Shown: positions 1-9,611 of the stretch, piece after piece
Layout of the letters: each line of letters opens with the position of its first letter
Position numbering within the stretch: position 1 is the stretch's first letter
Assembly: GCF_003945765.1 (NCBI RefSeq)
Contig: NZ_CP027712.1
Coordinates: 5,270,001-5,334,000, forward strand
Length of the DNA stretch: 64,000 bases
Source of the DNA: Pseudomonas chlororaphis subsp. chlororaphis
GTDB lineage: Bacteria; Pseudomonadota; Gammaproteobacteria; Pseudomonadales; Pseudomonadaceae
Reading direction: 5' to 3'
Position numbers and translations under genes: made by a program
Notes under the pieces: model-generated
Databases searched by the model: none
What the model was told of the DNA's origin: nothing
Seen by the model: the letters and a program-made list of their open reading frames with translations, nothing else

Positions 1-241
1 GCACCTGGCCGACCCGCGGATGCTGGCGAATCCAGCGGCACAGGCTGAAGCCGTCTTCGTCCGGCAGCATCACGTCGAGAATCACCAGGTCGCTCGGCGC
101 CTCGTTCAGCGCCTGGCGAAAACCGGCGCCGTTGGGCGTGCTGCGGACCTGGAAGCCGGCGCGACTGAGGTAGGTCTCCAGCAGCTCGCGGATTTCCTGA
201 TCGTCATCAACCAACAAGATCGACTTACTGACTGAACTCAC
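1..241 (-). CDS. gltR: Response regulator, N-terminal receiver domain (partial, runs off window)
   Basis: Reading leftward from a GTG at 241 gives about 80 residues of a CheY-like receiver: the acidic pair in LLVDDDQ near residue 10, the phosphoacceptor Asp in LVILDVMLPDEDG near residue 56, and no stop before the window edge. The DNA-binding half lies outside. Its position downstream of edd and glk on the same strand fits the glucose-responsive GltR regulator (partner of sensor GtrS) that controls glucose uptake and catabolism in Pseudomonas. The domain is certain from sequence; the GltR identity is inferred from context. A 219-base gap with an inverted repeat separates it from glk. Confidence 0.8.
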   Translation of the reverse strand, partial: MSSVSKSILLVDDDQEIRELLETYLSRAGFQVRSTPNGAGFRQALNEAPSDLVILDVMLPDEDGFSLCRWIRQHPRVGQV

Positions 242-313
242 GCGGGCCGTCCTTTGTTGTTATGAATGGGGCCGGATTATGCCTTACCGATCAACGAAAC
301 GTAGATACCAAGG

Positions 314-449
314 CTCTGTAGCCGCTGCCGAGCCCGCGAGGCTGCGATCGACCTGGGCGGCATTCCGACGAAGCGGGCGCGGGGATTTAAAGATCGCTGA
401 AGGCCTTCGGCCTTATCGCAGCCTCGCAGGCTCGGCAGCGGCTACAGAG
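314..449. repeat. Large inverted repeat (REP-like, GTAGCCGCTGCCGAG type)
   Basis: Two arms of about 36 bases (314-349 and 414-449) are reverse complements with one visible mismatch. The same arm sequence recurs at 14655-14798 and, shortened, at 24604-24704. It lies between glk and the response regulator and could act as a transcriptional or mRNA-stability element. Confidence 0.8.
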
Positions 450-460
450 GTAGAACTGGA

Positions 461-1417
461 TCAGGCGAACGCCTGCTCCAGCGCCACTCCGGCACCGGTC
501 AGGCCCGAGTACGGCGCCGTCACCAGCCATACCGGAATACCCTTGAAGTAATCGCTCATACAGCCCTTGTCGGCAAAACAACGGGCGAAACCGCTTTCGA
601 CGAAAAAGTCGGCGAACCGCGGGATCACCCCGCCGACGATGTACACGCCACCGCGCGCACCGGTGGTCAGCACGTTGTTGCCCGCCACCCGGCCCAGCCA
701 GCAGCAGAACTGCTCGAGCACTTCCAGGGCGATGGGGTCGCCGGCCAGGCCCGCGGCGGTGATGGCTTCCGGGGTCTCGAGCAGCGGCTCATGCCCGTCC
801 ACCGCGCAGATCGCCCGATAGACCCGGGGCAAGCCGCCGCCGCTGAGCGCGGTCTCGGCGCTGACGTGGCCGATCTCGCTGTAGATGTGCTGCCACAACT
901 GGGTTTCCCGCGGGCTGCTCAATGGCAGGTCGACATGCCCGCCCTCGCCCGGCAAGGCGGCCCAGCGGCCTTCGCCCAGATCCAGCAGGGTGCCGACGCC
1001 CAGGCCGGTGCCGGGCCCGATCACCACCGCCGGGCGCAACAGCTCGGCGGTGCCTTCGCAAACCACCCGGAACTCGCCGGGCTGCAGGCGGGTCATGCCC
1101 AGGGCCATGGCCGAGAAGTCATTGACCAGCAGCAGTTCGTCGACCTGCAAGGTCTGGCAGAAGGCCTTGCGGCTCAGGCGCCAGTGGTTGTTGGTAAAAC
1201 GAAATTCGTCGCCGCCGACCGGGCCGGCCACCGACAGGCACACCGCGCCGATCGCACCCGGCGCCAGGCCGAGACCGCCCAGGTAGACGCCGATGGCTTC
1301 TTCCGGGCTGGCGTGGTCCGCCGTCGCCAGCACCTGGATCGACTCCAGGCGCTGGTCTTTCCACAACGCAAAACGCGCATTGGTTCCACCAATGTCACCG
1401 ACCAGCGCTAGCTTCAC
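461..1417 (-). CDS. glk: Glucokinase
   Basis: ATP-dependent phosphorylation of cytoplasmic glucose to glucose 6-phosphate, feeding the Entner-Doudoroff route. The 318-residue protein has the phosphate-binding motif DIGGTN at residues 8-13 and the sequence [12 protein letters not shown], whose Asp falls at residue 100 as in E. coli Glk (catalytic base). The glycine-rich stretch [12 protein letters not shown] follows. The start is a GTG whose bases overlap the edd stop (GTGA, four bases), implying translational coupling with edd. Length is typical of the bacterial Glk family. Confidence 0.95.
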   Translation of the reverse strand: MKLALVGDIGGTNARFALWKDQRLESIQVLATADHASPEEAIGVYLGGLGLAPGAIGAVCLSVAGPVGGDEFRFTNNHWRLSRKAFCQTLQVDELLLVNDFSAMALGMTRLQPGEFRVVCEGTAELLRPAVVIGPGTGLGVGTLLDLGEGRWAALPGEGGHVDLPLSSPRETQLWQHIYSEIGHVSAETALSGGGLPRVYRAICAVDGHEPLLETPEAITAAGLAGDPIALEVLEQFCCWLGRVAGNNVLTTGARGGVYIVGGVIPRFADFFVESGFARCFADKGCMSDYFKGIPVWLVTAPYSGLTGAGVALEQAFA

Positions 1418-3240
1418 TTAAGGTTCTCCAGGGCAGAGGTAAAGGCGCTGGCGCCCTGCTCCGCCGAGCTGAAGGCCATGCGCATGAAACCGAACAATTC
1501 GCGGCCGCTGCCGACGTTGTTGCCCAACAGGCCCTTGGCCGGCTCGCGGGCGGCGAATTCATCGGCGTCTACCTTAAGCTCCAGCGTGCCCTTTACGCCA
1601 TCCACGCGAATGATGTCGCCGTCGCGTACTCGCGCCAGCGCGCCGCCGACCTGGGCTTCCGGGCTGACGTGGATCGCCGCCGGGATCTTGCCCGAGGCCC
1701 CGGACATGCGCCCGTCGGTGACCAGCGCGACCTTGAAGCCGCGGTCCTGCAACACGCCGAGGAACGGCGTCATCTTGTGCAGTTCCGGCATGCCGTTGGA
1801 GCGCGGGCCCTGGAAGCGCATCACCGCCACGAAGTCTTTTTCCAGCTCGCCGGCCTTGAACGCATCGGCCAGGTCCTGCTGGTCCTGGAACACCACCGCC
1901 GGCGCTTCGACGATCTGGTGCTGCAACGCCACGGCGGAAACTTTCATCACCCCGCGACCGAGGTTGCCTTCCATCACCCGCAGGCCGCCTTCCGGCGAGA
2001 ACGCGCGGGCCACCGGGCGCAGGATGTTTTCGTCGAGGCTTTCGATCGGACCGTCGCGCCACACCAGCTTGCCGTTGTCCAGGAACGGCTCCTGGGTGTA
2101 GCGGCTCAGGCCACGGCCGGCCACGGTGTTGACGTCTTCGTGGAGCAGGCCGGCTTCCAGCAGTTCGCGGATCAGGAACGCCATGCCGCCCGCGGCCTGG
2201 AAGTGGTTGATGTCGGCCTTGCCGTTCGGATAGACGTGGGACAGGGTCGGCACCACCTCGGAGAGGTCGGCCATGTCCTGCCAGGTCAGCTGGATGCCCG
2301 CGGCCTGGGCAATCGCCGGCATGTGCAGGGTGTGGTTGGTCGAACCGCCAGTGGCATGCAGGGCTACGATGGAGTTGACCAGCGAACGCTCGTCGATGAT
2401 CTCGCCGATCGGCGTGAAGTTGCCGCTCTGCGCGGTCAGGCGGGTGACCTGCTGCGCCGCCTCATGGGTCAGGGCATCGCGCAGTGGCGTGTAAGGGTTG
2501 ACGAAGGACGCGCCCGGCAAGTGCAGGCCCATGACTTCCATCAGCAGCTGGTTGGTGTTGGCGGTGCCGTAGAAGGTGCAGGTGCCCGGGCTGTGGTAGG
2601 ACTTCATCTCCGATTCCAGCAGCTCTTCGCGGGTCGCCTTGCCCTCGGCGTAACGCTGGCGCACGTCGGCCTTTTCCTTGTTGGAAATGCCCGACGGCAT
2701 CGGCCCGCCCGGGACGAAGATGGTCGGCAGGTGGCCGAAGCGCAACGCGCCCATCATCAGGCCCGGGACGATCTTGTCGCAGATGCCGAGCATCAGCGCG
2801 GCGTCGAACATGTTGTGGGACAAGGCCACCGCGGTGGACAGCGCGATCACCTCGCGGCTCGGCAGGCTCAGCTCCATGCCGGCCTCGCCCTGGGTCACGC
2901 CATCGCACATGGCGGGGGTGCCGCCGGCGAACTGGCCGACCGAACCCATCTCGCGCAGGGCCTTCTTGATCTGTTCGGGAAAGTGCTCGTACGGCTGGTG
3001 CGCCGAGAGCATGTCGTTATATGACGAAACAATTGCCACGTTGGCGGCATTCATCATGCGCAGGCTGTGCTTGTCTTCCGAGCCGCAGCCGGCAACGCCG
3101 TGGGCGAAGTTCGCACACTGCAGCTTGCCCCGTTGCGGGCCATCGCTGGCGGCGCCGCGGATCAGGGCGAGGTAAGCCTCGCGAGTGGCGCGACTGCGGG
3201 CGACAAGCCGTTCGGTGACCTCAAGAACGCGGGGATGCAT
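1414..3240 (-). CDS. edd: 6-phosphogluconate dehydratase
   Basis: First committed enzyme of the Entner-Doudoroff pathway: 6-phosphogluconate to 2-keto-3-deoxy-6-phosphogluconate, a [4Fe-4S]-dependent dehydration in the cytoplasm. The 608-residue product is full length for the IlvD/Edd family and shows both family signatures: [14 protein letters not shown] in the N-terminal third and [16 protein letters not shown] near the C terminus, plus [15 protein letters not shown], which carries a likely cluster cysteine. It is transcribed away from gap; a TTGT-N7-ACAA site lies about 120 bases upstream, consistent with HexR control. glk follows with a four-base overlap. Confidence 0.97.
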   Translation of the reverse strand: MHPRVLEVTERLVARSRATREAYLALIRGAASDGPQRGKLQCANFAHGVAGCGSEDKHSLRMMNAANVAIVSSYNDMLSAHQPYEHFPEQIKKALREMGSVGQFAGGTPAMCDGVTQGEAGMELSLPSREVIALSTAVALSHNMFDAALMLGICDKIVPGLMMGALRFGHLPTIFVPGGPMPSGISNKEKADVRQRYAEGKATREELLESEMKSYHSPGTCTFYGTANTNQLLMEVMGLHLPGASFVNPYTPLRDALTHEAAQQVTRLTAQSGNFTPIGEIIDERSLVNSIVALHATGGSTNHTLHMPAIAQAAGIQLTWQDMADLSEVVPTLSHVYPNGKADINHFQAAGGMAFLIRELLEAGLLHEDVNTVAGRGLSRYTQEPFLDNGKLVWRDGPIESLDENILRPVARAFSPEGGLRVMEGNLGRGVMKVSAVALQHQIVEAPAVVFQDQQDLADAFKAGELEKDFVAVMRFQGPRSNGMPELHKMTPFLGVLQDRGFKVALVTDGRMSGASGKIPAAIHVSPEAQVGGALARVRDGDIIRVDGVKGTLELKVDADEFAAREPAKGLLGNNVGSGRELFGFMRMAFSSAEQGASAFTSALENLK

Positions 3241-3361
3241 GTGTAGAACTCCAGGCTAACGGATGTGGCGACCTGTTTGTCTATGCTGGTCAAAACGCCC
3301 GCGGCACAGGGGATGGCAGAGGGTTTCTTGACCATTTGGACCAGTTGATTCAGGTCACTCG

Positions 3362-3376
3362 TTGTAGATAAAACAA
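3362..3376. promoter_or_regulatory. HexR-type operator, edd-proximal
   Basis: TTGT-N7-ACAA (TTGTAGATAAAACAA), matching the published HexR consensus TTGT-N7/8-ACAA, in the edd/gap divergent region and closer to edd. HexR is the KDPG-responsive repressor of edd, gap and zwf in Pseudomonas. Confidence 0.75.
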
Positions 3377-3423
3377 AATATTGCCATCAAAAAGGCTTGT
3401 TTTCTATTTTTTTGCGAATAATC

Positions 3424-3438
3424 TTGTAATTCCAACAA
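3424..3438. promoter_or_regulatory. HexR-type operator, gap-proximal
   Basis: TTGTAATTCCAACAA, a second TTGT-N7-ACAA site ending 24 bases before the gap start codon, close enough to block initiation or early elongation at gap. Confidence 0.78.
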
Positions 3439-3462
3439 CAAAACTACGGCAGGCGCTTTTCT

Positions 3463-4467
3463 ATGACTCTACGAATCGCAATCAATGGTTTTGGCCGCAT
3501 CGGCCGCAACGTCCTGCGCGCACTTTATACCCAAGGCTATCGTCAGGATCTGCAGATCGTCGCCATCAACGATCTGGGTGATAGCTCGATCAATGCCCAC
3601 CTGCTCAAATACGACACCGTCCACGGCACCTTCGATGCCGAGGTGCAGCACGATCAGGAAAGCCTGACCGTCAACGGCGACCGGATCGCCGTCAGCGCCA
3701 TCCGCAATCCGGCCGAACTGCCCTGGGCCGCCGAGAAGATTGACGTAGTATTCGAATGCACCGGTCTGTTCACCGACCGTGCCAAGGCCGCCGCCCATCT
3801 CAGCGCCGGCGCCCGCAAAGTGATTATTTCCGCCCCGGCCAAAGGCGCCGACGCCACCGTGGTGTATGGCGTGAACCACGACATTCTGCGCCAGTCGCAC
3901 CAGATCATTTCCAACGCTTCGTGCACCACCAACTGCCTGGCGCCGGTGGCTCAGGTGCTGAACCGCGAGCTGGGCATCGAAAGCGGGCTGATGACCACCA
4001 TCCACGCCTACACCAACGACCAGAACCTGACCGACGTCTACCACAGCGATCCGTACCGCGCCCGCTCGGCCACCCAGAACATGATCCCGAGCAAGACCGG
4101 CGCGGCCGAAGCCGTGGGCCTGGTGCTGCCGGAGCTGGCGGGCAAGCTGACCGGCATGGCGGTGCGCGTCCCGGTGATCAACGTATCGCTGGTGGACCTG
4201 ACCGTGCAGCTCAAGCGCAACACCACCGCCGAGGAGGTCAACGCCCTGCTCAAGAGCGCCAGCCAGCACTCGAAGATCCTCGGCTACAACAGCCTGCCGC
4301 TGGTTTCCAGCGACTTCAACCACAACCCGCTGTCGTCGATCTTCGACGCCAATCACACCAAGGTCAGCGGCGGCAAGCTGCTCAAGGTCCTGGCCTGGTA
4401 CGACAACGAGTGGGGCTTCTCCAACCGCATGCTGGATAACTGCCTGGCCCTGTGCAGCGCCGAGTAA
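3463..4467 (+). CDS. gap: Type I glyceraldehyde-3-phosphate dehydrogenase
   Basis: Oxidative phosphorylation of glyceraldehyde 3-phosphate to 1,3-bisphosphoglycerate, the lower-glycolytic step for triose from the Entner-Doudoroff split. The 334-residue protein has the NAD-binding motif [10 protein letters not shown] at residues 7-16 and the active-site sequence [12 protein letters not shown] with catalytic Cys154; [11 protein letters not shown] near the C terminus is the usual end of the catalytic domain. It is divergent from edd-glk with HexR-type sites between them, so it probably belongs to the glucose regulon as the catabolic paralogue of GAPDH. Confidence 0.96.
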   Translation: MTLRIAINGFGRIGRNVLRALYTQGYRQDLQIVAINDLGDSSINAHLLKYDTVHGTFDAEVQHDQESLTVNGDRIAVSAIRNPAELPWAAEKIDVVFECTGLFTDRAKAAAHLSAGARKVIISAPAKGADATVVYGVNHDILRQSHQIISNASCTTNCLAPVAQVLNRELGIESGLMTTIHAYTNDQNLTDVYHSDPYRARSATQNMIPSKTGAAEAVGLVLPELAGKLTGMAVRVPVINVSLVDLTVQLKRNTTAEEVNALLKSASQHSKILGYNSLPLVSSDFNHNPLSSIFDANHTKVSGGKLLKVLAWYDNEWGFSNRMLDNCLALCSAE

Positions 4468-4485
4468 ACCCACGGCCTGCGGCGC

Positions 4486-4566
4486 GGGAGCTGCCGCAGG
4501 CTGCGATCTTTTGATCTTCACATTCGAGGTTCAAGCGCGCAAAGATCGCAGCCTCGGCAGCTCCTG
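4486..4566. repeat. Inverted repeat downstream of gap
   Basis: Arms read GGGAGCTGCCGCAGGCTGCGAT (4486-4507) and its near complement ending about 4566, forming a hairpin between gap and mgsA. It resembles the GCTGCGAT core of the larger REP-like repeats, and with its T-rich inner stretch may also terminate gap. Confidence 0.6.
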
Positions 4567-4596
4567 CAGACTCTCTCCCTCCCGGAGCCACCACCG

Positions 4597-5061
4597 ATGA
4601 TCGGTATCAGCTTCACCCAGGCCAGCATGGCGGCGCGCAAGCGCATCGCCCTGGTCGCCCACGACCATTGCAAGAGTTTCCTCCTCGACTGGGCCGAGCG
4701 ACAGAAAGACCGGCTCGCCGAGCACGATCTGCTGGCCACCGGCACCACCGGCCAGTTGCTGCACCAGCGCCTCGGCCTGCCGGTGGAAAGCATGATCAGC
4801 GGCCCCCTGGGCGGCGACCAACAACTCGGCGCACGGATCGCCGAGCAGCGGGTGGACATGCTGGTGTTCTTCTGGGACCCCTTCGAACCCCAGCCCCACG
4901 ATCCGGACATCAAGGCCCTGCTACGGGTCGCGGCGGTCTGGAACATTCCCGTGGCCTGCAACGAATGCAGCGCCGACTACCTGCTTAGCAGCCCGTTGAT
5001 GGAGCAGGCGCACAGCTACCGGATTCCGGACTACCCGGCCTACCTCTCCGGGCGTCGATGA
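4597..5061 (+). CDS. mgsA: Methylglyoxal synthase
   Basis: Converts dihydroxyacetone phosphate to methylglyoxal and phosphate, a glycolytic bypass that relieves sugar-phosphate stress. The 154-residue protein aligns by eye along its length with E. coli MgsA: IALVAHDHCK at residues 17-26, ATGTTG at 48-53, GPLGGDQQ with the catalytic Asp74 (E. coli Asp71) and DPFEPQPHDPD with His101 (E. coli His98). It lies on the same strand as gap but behind a hairpin, and is followed by an iron-regulated locus, so it is probably its own unit or a weak read-through gene. Confidence 0.95.
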   Translation: MIGISFTQASMAARKRIALVAHDHCKSFLLDWAERQKDRLAEHDLLATGTTGQLLHQRLGLPVESMISGPLGGDQQLGARIAEQRVDMLVFFWDPFEPQPHDPDIKALLRVAAVWNIPVACNECSADYLLSSPLMEQAHSYRIPDYPAYLSGRR

Positions 5062-5073
5062 TTCACTCAGGGC

Positions 5074-5107
5074 TTGACCTTCGACGCAGATGATAAGCAT
5101 TATCATC
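5074..5107 (+). promoter_or_regulatory. Fur box over a probable sigma-70 promoter
   Basis: GATGATAAGCATTATCATC (5089-5107) is a near-perfect 19-bp Fur palindrome. It covers the -10 of a plausible promoter (TTGACC at 5074-5079, 18-base spacer, CATTAT at 5098-5103). The sigma factor begins 28 bases downstream, so iron-replete repression of the sigma gene is expected. Confidence 0.85.
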
Positions 5108-5134
5108 TGCTGAAAAAATCAGCCAGGTCCTGTT

Positions 5135-5653
5135 GTGAGCCAATCCCGCTTCAATCACGTCTTTCTCACCCAGCGCGTTTCGCTGCTGCGCACGCTGGAG
5201 CGGATGGTCAACAACCACAGCACCGCCGAGGACCTGCTGCAGGAAACCTACCTGCGGGTGACCCGGGCCCTGAGCGAACGGGCCATCGAGCACCTCGAAC
5301 CCTTCGTCTTCCAGACCGCCCGCAACCTGGCGCTCGACCATCTGCGCGCGCGACGCATCCAGGCCCGCACCCTGCTCGAAGACGTGCCGGTGGACGTGGT
5401 CGAAAGCGTGGCCGCGCCCCTGAGCAGCGCCGAGGATGCCGCCCATGCCGAACAGTTGCTGGAACGCCTGAACATGAGCCTTGCCCAACTCAGCCCGCGC
5501 CAACAGCAGATCTTCATCCTCAGCCGCCTGCACGGCCACAGCTACCTGGAAATCGCCGAGAAACTCGAAGTCTCCCAAAGCACGGTACAAAAGGAACTGA
5601 AGCTGATCATGGCCATCTGCATCGGCGTCGCCGAGCGCTTGAACGGTCATTGA
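5135..5653 (+). CDS. FecI-type ECF sigma factor (heme uptake locus)
   Basis: RNA polymerase sigma factor of the iron-starvation group. The 172-residue protein has region 2 at about residues 9-75 (AEDLLQETYLRVTRAL) and region 4 at about 105-160 (LSPRQQQIFILSRLHGHSYLEIA, then a helix-turn-helix). The start is a GTG 27 bases after the Fur box. A FecR-type gene and a TonB-dependent heme receptor with a signalling domain follow, which is the standard cell-surface signalling arrangement; this sigma factor should transcribe the receptor gene. The set resembles the HxuIRA and HasISR heme systems, but I cannot decide orthology, so no symbol is given. Confidence 0.9.
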   Translation: MSQSRFNHVFLTQRVSLLRTLERMVNNHSTAEDLLQETYLRVTRALSERAIEHLEPFVFQTARNLALDHLRARRIQARTLLEDVPVDVVESVAAPLSSAEDAAHAEQLLERLNMSLAQLSPRQQQIFILSRLHGHSYLEIAEKLEVSQSTVQKELKLIMAICIGVAERLNGH

Positions 5654-5756
5654 GGCCCAGCCGGGCGGGCGTCAGCCGCAGCCCTTTGCTACCCTTGACC
5701 GCCCTGCGCTCTCCATCTAAAAAACAGCCGTGCACAGACACAGCCGAGGAACACCC

Positions 5757-6740
5757 GTGACGGACATCCACCGCACCCAGCCGACCGCCCAGGACGGGGA
5801 AACAGCCACTCGCCGTACTGCGGATCAGGCCATGGACCAGGCCCTGGACTGGCTGATCCTGCTGGAGAACCCGAGCCCCGAGCAGACCCGGCAATTCCAC
5901 GACTGGCTGAACGCCTCGCCCCTGCACAGTGCAGCCTTCGACAAGGCCCAGGCGATCTGGAACGGCCCGCAAGTGGTGCGCTGCGCGCAAAACCTGGACA
6001 CGCAAAAAACCAAGGTCAGCCTGCTGTCGCGCCTGCGTCCGCACTGGCGCCCCCTAGCGACCGCGGCGGTGCTGATCCTCGGCCTGTTCAGTTTCAGCAA
6101 CCTGCCCCTGCGCCTGCAGGCCGATCACCTGACCGTGGTCGGCGAGCGCCAGCGCCTGCAACTGGAGGACGGCTCGAAAGTCCTGCTCAACACCAACTCG
6201 GCCTTCTCCAGCAGCATCGACGAGCGCCAGCGCGTGGCCCGCCTGTACCAGGGCGAAGCCTTCTTCGAGATCCCCGCCAGCCGCGGCCAGCCGCTGGAAC
6301 TCGACGCCGGCCCGGTACGCGCCAGCGTGCGCGACACCGCCTTCGCCGTGCGTTACCTGGACGGCGTGGCCCAGGTGCGGGTGCAGCGCGGCGATGTCGA
6401 CCTGCGCGCCACCCACGACGATGCCCGGGTGCGCCTGTCGGCCGGCGAAAGCATCCGCATCGGCCCCAACGGTTTCGACCGCCCGGCCAAGCTCGACCTC
6501 GACAAGGACCTGGCCTGGGTCCAGGGCCGGCTGGTGTTCGAGAACTGCCCGCTGAACCAGGTGCTGGCCGAATTGCGTCGGTATTACCCGGGTTGGATCG
6601 TCAACAACAACGAGCGCCTGGCCGATGTCGCGGTCACCGGCAATTACCGCCTCGACCAGCCGCTGGACGTGGTGCGCTCCCTGGCTCACATCACCTCGGC
6701 GCGCCTGCAGGAATTCCCGGCGCTGGTCATCCTCAACTAA
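5757..6740 (+). CDS. FecR-type transmembrane sigma regulator
   Basis: Inner-membrane protein that relays receptor occupancy to the sigma factor encoded upstream. From a GTG at 5757 preceded by GAGGA at a six-base spacing, 327 residues: a cytoplasmic N-terminal domain (DWLILLENPSPEQTRQFHDWL), one membrane segment near residue 90-110 (TAAVLILGLFSFSNL), a FecR domain (LEDGSKVLLNTNSAF, YQGEAFFEIP) and a C-terminal secretin-like domain (PLNQVLAELRRYYPGW) that would contact the receptor's signalling domain. An in-frame GTG at 5730 is possible but lacks a ribosome site. Gap to the sigma gene is about 100 bases. Confidence 0.92.
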   Translation: MTDIHRTQPTAQDGETATRRTADQAMDQALDWLILLENPSPEQTRQFHDWLNASPLHSAAFDKAQAIWNGPQVVRCAQNLDTQKTKVSLLSRLRPHWRPLATAAVLILGLFSFSNLPLRLQADHLTVVGERQRLQLEDGSKVLLNTNSAFSSSIDERQRVARLYQGEAFFEIPASRGQPLELDAGPVRASVRDTAFAVRYLDGVAQVRVQRGDVDLRATHDDARVRLSAGESIRIGPNGFDRPAKLDLDKDLAWVQGRLVFENCPLNQVLAELRRYYPGWIVNNNERLADVAVTGNYRLDQPLDVVRSLAHITSARLQEFPALVILN

Positions 6741-6791
6741 AGCGCATTTATTTTTACGCGATCGCTGTCGGTCGTTCGTCTCGTTATAGCC

Positions 6792-6810
6792 AATGCAATT
6801 GATTCGCATT
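6792..6810 (+). promoter_or_regulatory. Candidate Fur site upstream of the heme receptor
   Basis: AATGCAATTGATTCGCATT is a 19-bp imperfect palindrome with perfect five-base arms, 53 bases before the receptor start. It is a weaker Fur match than the one at 5089. A CGTCTC motif at about 6777 might belong to an ECF-type -10 region. Confidence 0.4.
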
Positions 6811-6862
6811 AAAAATGGCGAATCAGCACCTATAAAGATTCGTGCGACACGGAGCGCTATCG

Positions 6863-9460
6863 ATGTCCTCTCGCCTCAACAGCCGGTCCTCTTCATCCTC
6901 CCGCCAGGCCCGCCTGCAGAACTGCACGCTGTCCCTGCTGACCGCCGCCATCCTGCTGGCCGGGGCCGCGCCAGTCATGGCCGCCACCGCCGGGGCCAAG
7001 ACCCTGCCAGCACGCAACATGGGCGACTACAGCTTCGCCATCGACCAGCAACCGCTGGTGTCGGCGCTGAACGCCTTTACCGCTGTCACCGGCTGGCAGG
7101 TCGGCCTGCCGGCGGAACTGGGCGAAGGCATCGCTTCCCCGGGCGTGCGCGGTTCGCTGCCACCGGAAAAAGCCCTGGACCGCCTGCTGATGGGCACCAA
7201 CCTGAGCTACCGCAAGCTGGGCGCCAACAACATCGTCCTGGAAAAACGCGCCAGCGGCGGCGCCCTGAACCTGCAACAGGTGACCATCAGCGCCACGCGC
7301 CAGGAACAGGACGTCAGCAGCGTGCCCAGCACCGTGACCGTGCATGACCGCCAGGACCTGGACCGCAACAACGTCAACACCATCAAGGATCTGGTGCGCT
7401 ACGAGCCGGGCGTTTCGGTCGGCGGAGCCGGCCAGCGCGGCGGTGGCATCAGCGGCTACAACATCCGCGGCATCGACGGCGACCGTATCCTGACCCAGGT
7501 CGACGGCGTGGAGATTCCCAACGGCTTCTTCAACGGCCCCTATGCCAAGACCCAGCGCAATTACGTCGACCCGGAAATCATCAAGCGCGTGGAGATCCTC
7601 CGCGGCCCGGCCTCGGTGCTGTACGGCAGCAACGCCATCGGCGGCGCGGTCAGCTACTTCACCCTCGACCCGGACGACATCATCAAGCCCGGTAAAGACG
7701 TCGGCGCCCGCCTGAAGACCGGCTACAGCTCGGCCGACGACAGCTGGCTGAAGTCGGCCACCGTGGCCGGTCGCAGCGGTCAGTTCGACGGCCTGCTGCA
7801 CTTCAGCCAGCGTGACGGCCACGAAACCGACTCCTACGGCAGCCACAACGGCACTGGCCTGGCGCGTACCGCCGCCAACCCGGAAGACGTGCGCACCAGC
7901 AACGTGCTGGCCAAGGCCGGCTGGAACTATGCCGACGACGCGCGCCTGGGCCTGACCTACGAGAAGTACAAGGACGACCGCGACACCAACCAGAAGAGCG
8001 CCGTGGGCGGCCCGTTCAACGCCGGCCAACCGCTGGGCATGTACCGCTCGCGCACCGGTAACGACACCATCACCCGCGAACGCTTCGGCCTGGACAACAA
8101 CTTCGCCCTCGACAGCCTGCTGGCCGACCACGTGAAGTGGAGCCTGAACTACCAGATCGCCAAGACCGACCAGAGCACCCTGGAAAACTACTTCCCGTTC
8201 AGCCGCAACGTCATGCGCAGCCGCGAAACCCTCTACCAGGAAAAACAGTGGGTCTTCGACGCCCAGGCCGACAAGGCCTTCGCCATCGGTGAAACCGAGC
8301 ACCTGCTGACCTACGGCACCACCATCAAGCAGGAAAAGGTCACCGGCTCGCGCAGTGGTAGCGGCACCTGCCTGGCGGTCGGTCGCGGTTGCACGGCGGT
8401 CGGCGCCATCAGCCCCTCCGACGTGCTGAAGAAGTCCAGCGACTTCCCGGACCCGACCATCAACACCTACAGCCTGTTCGCCCAGGACCAGATCAGCTGG
8501 AACCAGTGGACCTTCCTGCCGGGCCTGCGCTACGACTACACCCAGCTCAAGCCGCACATCACCCAGGAGTTCCTCAACACCGTGGCCGCCGATGGCAATG
8601 GTGAGGTGAGCGACCAGAACAAGACCTGGCACCGGGTATCGCCCAAGTTCGGCCTGACCTATGCCCTGAGCGACCAGTACACCTGGTACGGCCAGTACGC
8701 CGAAGGGTTCCGCACCCCGACCGCCAAGGCGCTGTACGGCCGCTTCGAGAACACCACCACCGGTTACCGCGTGGCGCCGAACTCGAACCTCAAGCCGGAG
8801 AAAAGCCAGAGCTATGAAACCGGCCTGCGCGGCAACTTCGAGTCCGGCAACTTCGACGTGGCGGTGTTCTATAACAAGTACCGCGACTTCATCAACGAAG
8901 ACGCGGTGACCCCGGGCTACGACGAACTGACGTTCCAGAGCAACAACATCAAGCACGCCACCATCAAGGGCGTGGAAGTCAAGGGCCGGCTCAACCTCGA
9001 CGCCCTGGGCGCGCCGCAGGGCCTGTACACCCAGGGTTCGGTGGCCTATGCCTACGGTCGCAACAACGACACCGGCGAACCCTTGAACGCGGTCAACCCG
9101 CTGACCGGCGTGTTCGGCCTGGGCTACGACCAGGACCACTACGGCGCCCTGCTCAGCTGGACCCTGGTGAAGAAGAAAGACCGCGTCGACAGCAGCAGCT
9201 TCAAGACCCCGGATGGCACCAGCAGCCAGTTCAAGACCCCGGGCTACGGCGTGCTCGACCTGACCGGCTTCTACAAGGTCAGCGACGACGTCACCGTCAG
9301 CGCCGGCGTCTACAACCTGGCCGACAAGAAGTACTGGCTGTGGGATGACGTGCGCGGCTACGACAGCGTCGGCGAAGCCGCCGTGCTGAGCCCGGCCAAC
9401 CTCGACCGCCTGACCCAGCCGGGTCGCAACTTCGCGGTCAACCTGATCTGGGACATCTGA
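6863..9460 (+). CDS. TonB-dependent heme/hemoprotein receptor with signalling domain
   Basis: Outer-membrane receptor importing heme (or heme from a carrier) with TonB energy. From ATG 6863 (GGAG eight bases upstream) it has 865 residues: an extended signal peptide to about Ala41, a secretin/TonB short N-terminal domain at 56-126 (YSFAIDQQPLVSALNAFTAV) for signalling to FecR, a TonB-box-like QVTISATR at 139-146, a plug domain (GYNIRGIDGDRIL; VEILRGPASVLYGSNAIGG) and a 22-strand barrel ending in NLIWDI. It has FRTP at 616-619 and NSNL at 640-643, the counterparts of the FRAP/NPNL boxes of heme receptors, but no His between them. The family is clear; the exact ligand is inferred from the adjacent heme oxygenase. 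Confidence 0.9.
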   Translation: MSSRLNSRSSSSSRQARLQNCTLSLLTAAILLAGAAPVMAATAGAKTLPARNMGDYSFAIDQQPLVSALNAFTAVTGWQVGLPAELGEGIASPGVRGSLPPEKALDRLLMGTNLSYRKLGANNIVLEKRASGGALNLQQVTISATRQEQDVSSVPSTVTVHDRQDLDRNNVNTIKDLVRYEPGVSVGGAGQRGGGISGYNIRGIDGDRILTQVDGVEIPNGFFNGPYAKTQRNYVDPEIIKRVEILRGPASVLYGSNAIGGAVSYFTLDPDDIIKPGKDVGARLKTGYSSADDSWLKSATVAGRSGQFDGLLHFSQRDGHETDSYGSHNGTGLARTAANPEDVRTSNVLAKAGWNYADDARLGLTYEKYKDDRDTNQKSAVGGPFNAGQPLGMYRSRTGNDTITRERFGLDNNFALDSLLADHVKWSLNYQIAKTDQSTLENYFPFSRNVMRSRETLYQEKQWVFDAQADKAFAIGETEHLLTYGTTIKQEKVTGSRSGSGTCLAVGRGCTAVGAISPSDVLKKSSDFPDPTINTYSLFAQDQISWNQWTFLPGLRYDYTQLKPHITQEFLNTVAADGNGEVSDQNKTWHRVSPKFGLTYALSDQYTWYGQYAEGFRTPTAKALYGRFENTTTGYRVAPNSNLKPEKSQSYETGLRGNFESGNFDVAVFYNKYRDFINEDAVTPGYDELTFQSNNIKHATIKGVEVKGRLNLDALGAPQGLYTQGSVAYAYGRNNDTGEPLNAVNPLTGVFGLGYDQDHYGALLSWTLVKKKDRVDSSSFKTPDGTSSQFKTPGYGVLDLTGFYKVSDDVTVSAGVYNLADKKYWLWDDVRGYDSVGEAAVLSPANLDRLTQPGRNFAVNLIWDI

Positions 9461-9469
9461 CCCGGTCTG

Positions 9470-9510
9470 CCTCACTGCGCTTTTCGATGGGGCGCAGTGA
9501 GGATTTTTTA
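9470..9510 (+). terminator. Rho-independent terminator after the heme receptor
   Basis: An 11-base stem (CCTCACTGCGC at 9470-9480 and its complement at 9492-9502) around a 10-11-base loop is followed by six T residues. It separates the receptor transcript from the heme oxygenase gene, at least partly. Confidence 0.85.
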
Positions 9511-9611
9511 CTGTGCCGCGTCTACTTGTTCGTCTAGTTAGCAAGTGCTTCTCATTTCAAGCCGCTCTTATTTTTAAGCAGCTCTCATTTCCATTGACCA
9601 AGGACATCGTC

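Noticed and set aside
6893..9544. 883-codon minus-strand frame across the heme receptor
   Set aside because: Mirror frame of the receptor gene; no domains and no plausible start context.
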